Shown here piece by piece: positions 62,713 through 64,000 of a DNA stretch of 64,000 nucleotides. Made by a program: the position numbers and the translations under genes. Source of the DNA: Natrialbaceae archaeon Tc-Br11_E2g14 (GTDB taxonomy: Archaea; Halobacteriota; Halobacteria; Halobacteriales; Natrialbaceae); contig LKND01000002.1 of assembly GCA_001564275.1 (NCBI GenBank), forward strand, positions 23,456 to 87,455, read 5' to 3'. Position 1 is the first letter of the stretch. Each line of letters starts with the position of its first letter. The notes under the pieces are model-generated. The model was given only the letters and a program-made list of their open reading frames with translations. It ran no database searches and had not been told where the DNA came from.

Positions 62713-63456
62713 ATGGACCTCGCGGTGCTTCGGGAGGATATGGTCGACGGGCTCAGCCACGAGTCCAAGGGCGTCCTCGAGGACGATCGACTGGCCGTGG
62801 CGATGCGAGAGGTTCCGCGCCACGAGTTCGTCGACGACGAGCGACAGGCCTACGCTGACCGAGCACACGAGTGCCTCGGCACGCGCGTGCTCGCCCCCCG
62901 TACTGTCGCCCGCCTCCTCGAGCCCCTCTCGGCCCAGCCGGGGGACGCCGTGTTGATCGTGGGGAGTGGCGTCGGTTACACTGCGGCTGTGCTGGCCGAA
63001 CTCGTCGGCGAAGCGGGCGTTCACGCGGTTGACATCGCCAGACCGCTCGTTTACGAGGCCCGGACCAATCTCGAGGCCGCGGGCTACCCCGGCGTCCTCG
63101 TCGATTGCCGCGACGGGGCTGACGGGCTCGAGGCGTACGCGCCGTTCGATCGGATTCTCGTCGAGGCCGCCGTCGTCGCGCCCCCAACGTCGCTGGTCGA
63201 CCAGCTGGCGGCGGGCGGCCGACTGGTCTATCCCAGGGGGAGCCAACCCCAGGATCTCGTCGCCGTTTCAGCTGAGGGGACGACCGAACGCTTCGGCACC
63301 GTCTCGTTCGAGCCCTTGCTGGTCGAGGGTGAACAGCCGGGTGCCCTCGAGCGAAACCGCATGGCTCGCGAGGATGTCGAGCACGCTCGGTCGCGCGCCC
63401 AATCGCGAAGCGGCTGGGAACGGGACTGGATCGAGTGGGAGTCTACGACTCGATGA
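62713..63456 (+). CDS. Divergent protein-L-isoaspartate O-methyltransferase paralogue
   Basis: A 247-residue Pcm-like protein. The fold is clear (REVPRHEFVDDERQAYADRA, then VLIVGSGVGYTAAVLAELVG). However, the SAM motif has Val instead of the acidic residue of VLEIGTG, and the substrate loop DQTISAPHM of the first Pcm is replaced by VLAPRTVARL. Altered substrate or loss of activity is possible. Its last 14 bases overlap the end of the convergent pilin-like gene. Confidence 0.85.
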   Translation: MDLAVLREDMVDGLSHESKGVLEDDRLAVAMREVPRHEFVDDERQAYADRAHECLGTRVLAPRTVARLLEPLSAQPGDAVLIVGSGVGYTAAVLAELVGEAGVHAVDIARPLVYEARTNLEAAGYPGVLVDCRDGADGLEAYAPFDRILVEAAVVAPPTSLVDQLAAGGRLVYPRGSQPQDLVAVSAEGTTERFGTVSFEPLLVEGEQPGALERNRMAREDVEHARSRAQSRSGWERDWIEWESTTR

Positions 63457-63931
63457 CGACGATCTCGTTGTTCGCCTGTTCGTTCACGTAATCGGTGTCA
63501 GCTGGGGGAACGATGTCGACGTGGAGCGTCCCCGTTCGTTGGCCCTGTCTGAGCTCGGGCTCGAGATCGAGTGAGACGTCCCCACCGCCGTCGGTTTCAC
63601 CCTTTACGGCACCGTCGAGCGTTGCCTCGTCGGTCGTGACGATGACCGTCGCTCCCTCGACGGTGTTGCCGTCGTCACCGATGACCGTGAGCTGAACCGT
63701 CGTTTCGCTCCCGGCGTCGATGGTCGTTGGATCGGTCTCGACGTCGACTTCGGTTTCGCCGAGCGTGCCGATCCCGCCGAGCATGCTCATCATGATGGCG
63801 AGACTGGCCACGCCAACGACTAGCGCGATTATCAACCGGATCGGCAACCCTTCGATTGCCCGTTCGTCCGTGCCGAACCGTGTTCGTGATCGCTTCCCCA
63901 CGCGAGGTGGTCTCCGTGATCGCATGGACAT
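63443..63931 (-). CDS. Pilin-like membrane-anchored secreted protein (DUF7382-like)
   Basis: A 162-residue protein. An Arg-rich N-terminus precedes RAIEGLPIRLIIALVVGVAS, a class III-like (type IV pilin) signal with one hydrophobic helix. An Ig-like extracellular beta domain follows (EVDVETDPTTIDAGSETTVQ, later GATVIVTTDEATL). ATG codons at 63931 and 63925 are both possible; the box A (gtttatgt, minus strand near 63954) points to either. Function is unknown. Confidence 0.72.
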   Translation of the reverse strand: MSMRSRRPPRVGKRSRTRFGTDERAIEGLPIRLIIALVVGVASLAIMMSMLGGIGTLGETEVDVETDPTTIDAGSETTVQLTVIGDDGNTVEGATVIVTTDEATLDGAVKGETDGGGDVSLDLEPELRQGQRTGTLHVDIVPPADTDYVNEQANNEIVVIES

Positions 63932-64000
63932 CCTGGCCCCCTGATGGTACATAAACTCTCGAGGAACACCGGAAGCTACCGGGTTGGTCTGGGGGGAAAA
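63932..64000. promoter_or_regulatory. Promoter region of the pilin-like gene, cut by the window edge
   Basis: It holds the box A of the pilin-like gene (gtttatgt on the minus strand, near 63954). Nothing else is seen in the remaining bases. Confidence 0.45.

Overview
The window is a stretch of a haloarchaeal chromosome. The evidence is the high GC content, the very acidic proteins rich in Asp and Glu, the leaderless genes with an AT-rich box A about 27 bases upstream, and archaeal information-processing genes (RadA, TFE, thermosome, archaeal HMG-CoA reductase). Many small proteins also belong to families I know only from haloarchaea (DUF389-type TIGR00341, amphi-Trp, DUF5518, DUF5611, DUF5803, HVO_0476-type zinc finger, PitA). 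The extreme density of CTCGAG would fit the Natrialbaceae, but the genus cannot be fixed by eye. I see no rRNA, tRNA, CRISPR array, prophage or intact insertion sequence. The window reads as core chromosome with several families of short palindromic repeats.

Layout. 0-11.4 kb: 5' part of phosphoglycerate kinase, a lactonase-like MBL protein, a tungsten aldehyde:ferredoxin oxidoreductase, and a thiamine ABC transporter (thiB, thiP, thiQ) with a divergent thiamine-binding DUF77 gene inside it, then a DUF389 membrane protein. 11.5-18.6 kb: amphi-Trp protein, orphan GAF histidine kinase, phosphohexomutase, FMN reductase, GIY-YIG protein, LarB and a beta-propeller protein. 18.6-22.7 kb: a four-gene overlapping operon joining a degenerate sensor protein, a receiver protein, a membrane HEAT protein and a processive family 2 glycosyltransferase. 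22.9-28.2 kb: M24 peptidase, RadA and small regulatory or zinc proteins. 28.2-36.8 kb: PitA, an ACT regulator, NOG1 GTPase, TFE, DUF2110 and HMG-CoA reductase. 36.8-39.8 kb: small heat-shock protein and the divergent pair of gluconeogenic type II and glycolytic type I GAPDH. 40-49 kb: membrane permease-like protein, phosphoesterase, DUF7504 protein, AAA ATPase, DUF2237, PhnP-like MBL, AMMECR1 and SRAP. 49-55.7 kb: thermosome subunit, a membrane-protein pair and an ABC exporter. 55.7-64 kb: large repeat surface protein, Hsp20-like protein, aminopeptidase, zinc protein, two Pcm-type methyltransferases with a third methyltransferase between them, and a pilin-like membrane-anchored protein.

Main points of interest. 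(1) A dispersed 84-bp palindrome (family B) whose terminus supplies the TGA stop codon of three unrelated small genes and, in another copy, a candidate box A; its stem shows compensatory base changes. (2) A second palindromic family (A, about 123 bp) with terminal inverted repeats and a 14-5-14 stem that also covaries. (3) Two TACT-N7-GAGT operators placed asymmetrically in the GAPDH intergenic region, as expected for TrmB control. (4) The signalling-coupled polysaccharide synthase operon, whose first protein looks like a histidine kinase stripped of its phosphoacceptor and ATPase and fused to two receiver-like domains. (5) A 31-bp motif shared by two distant intergenic regions.
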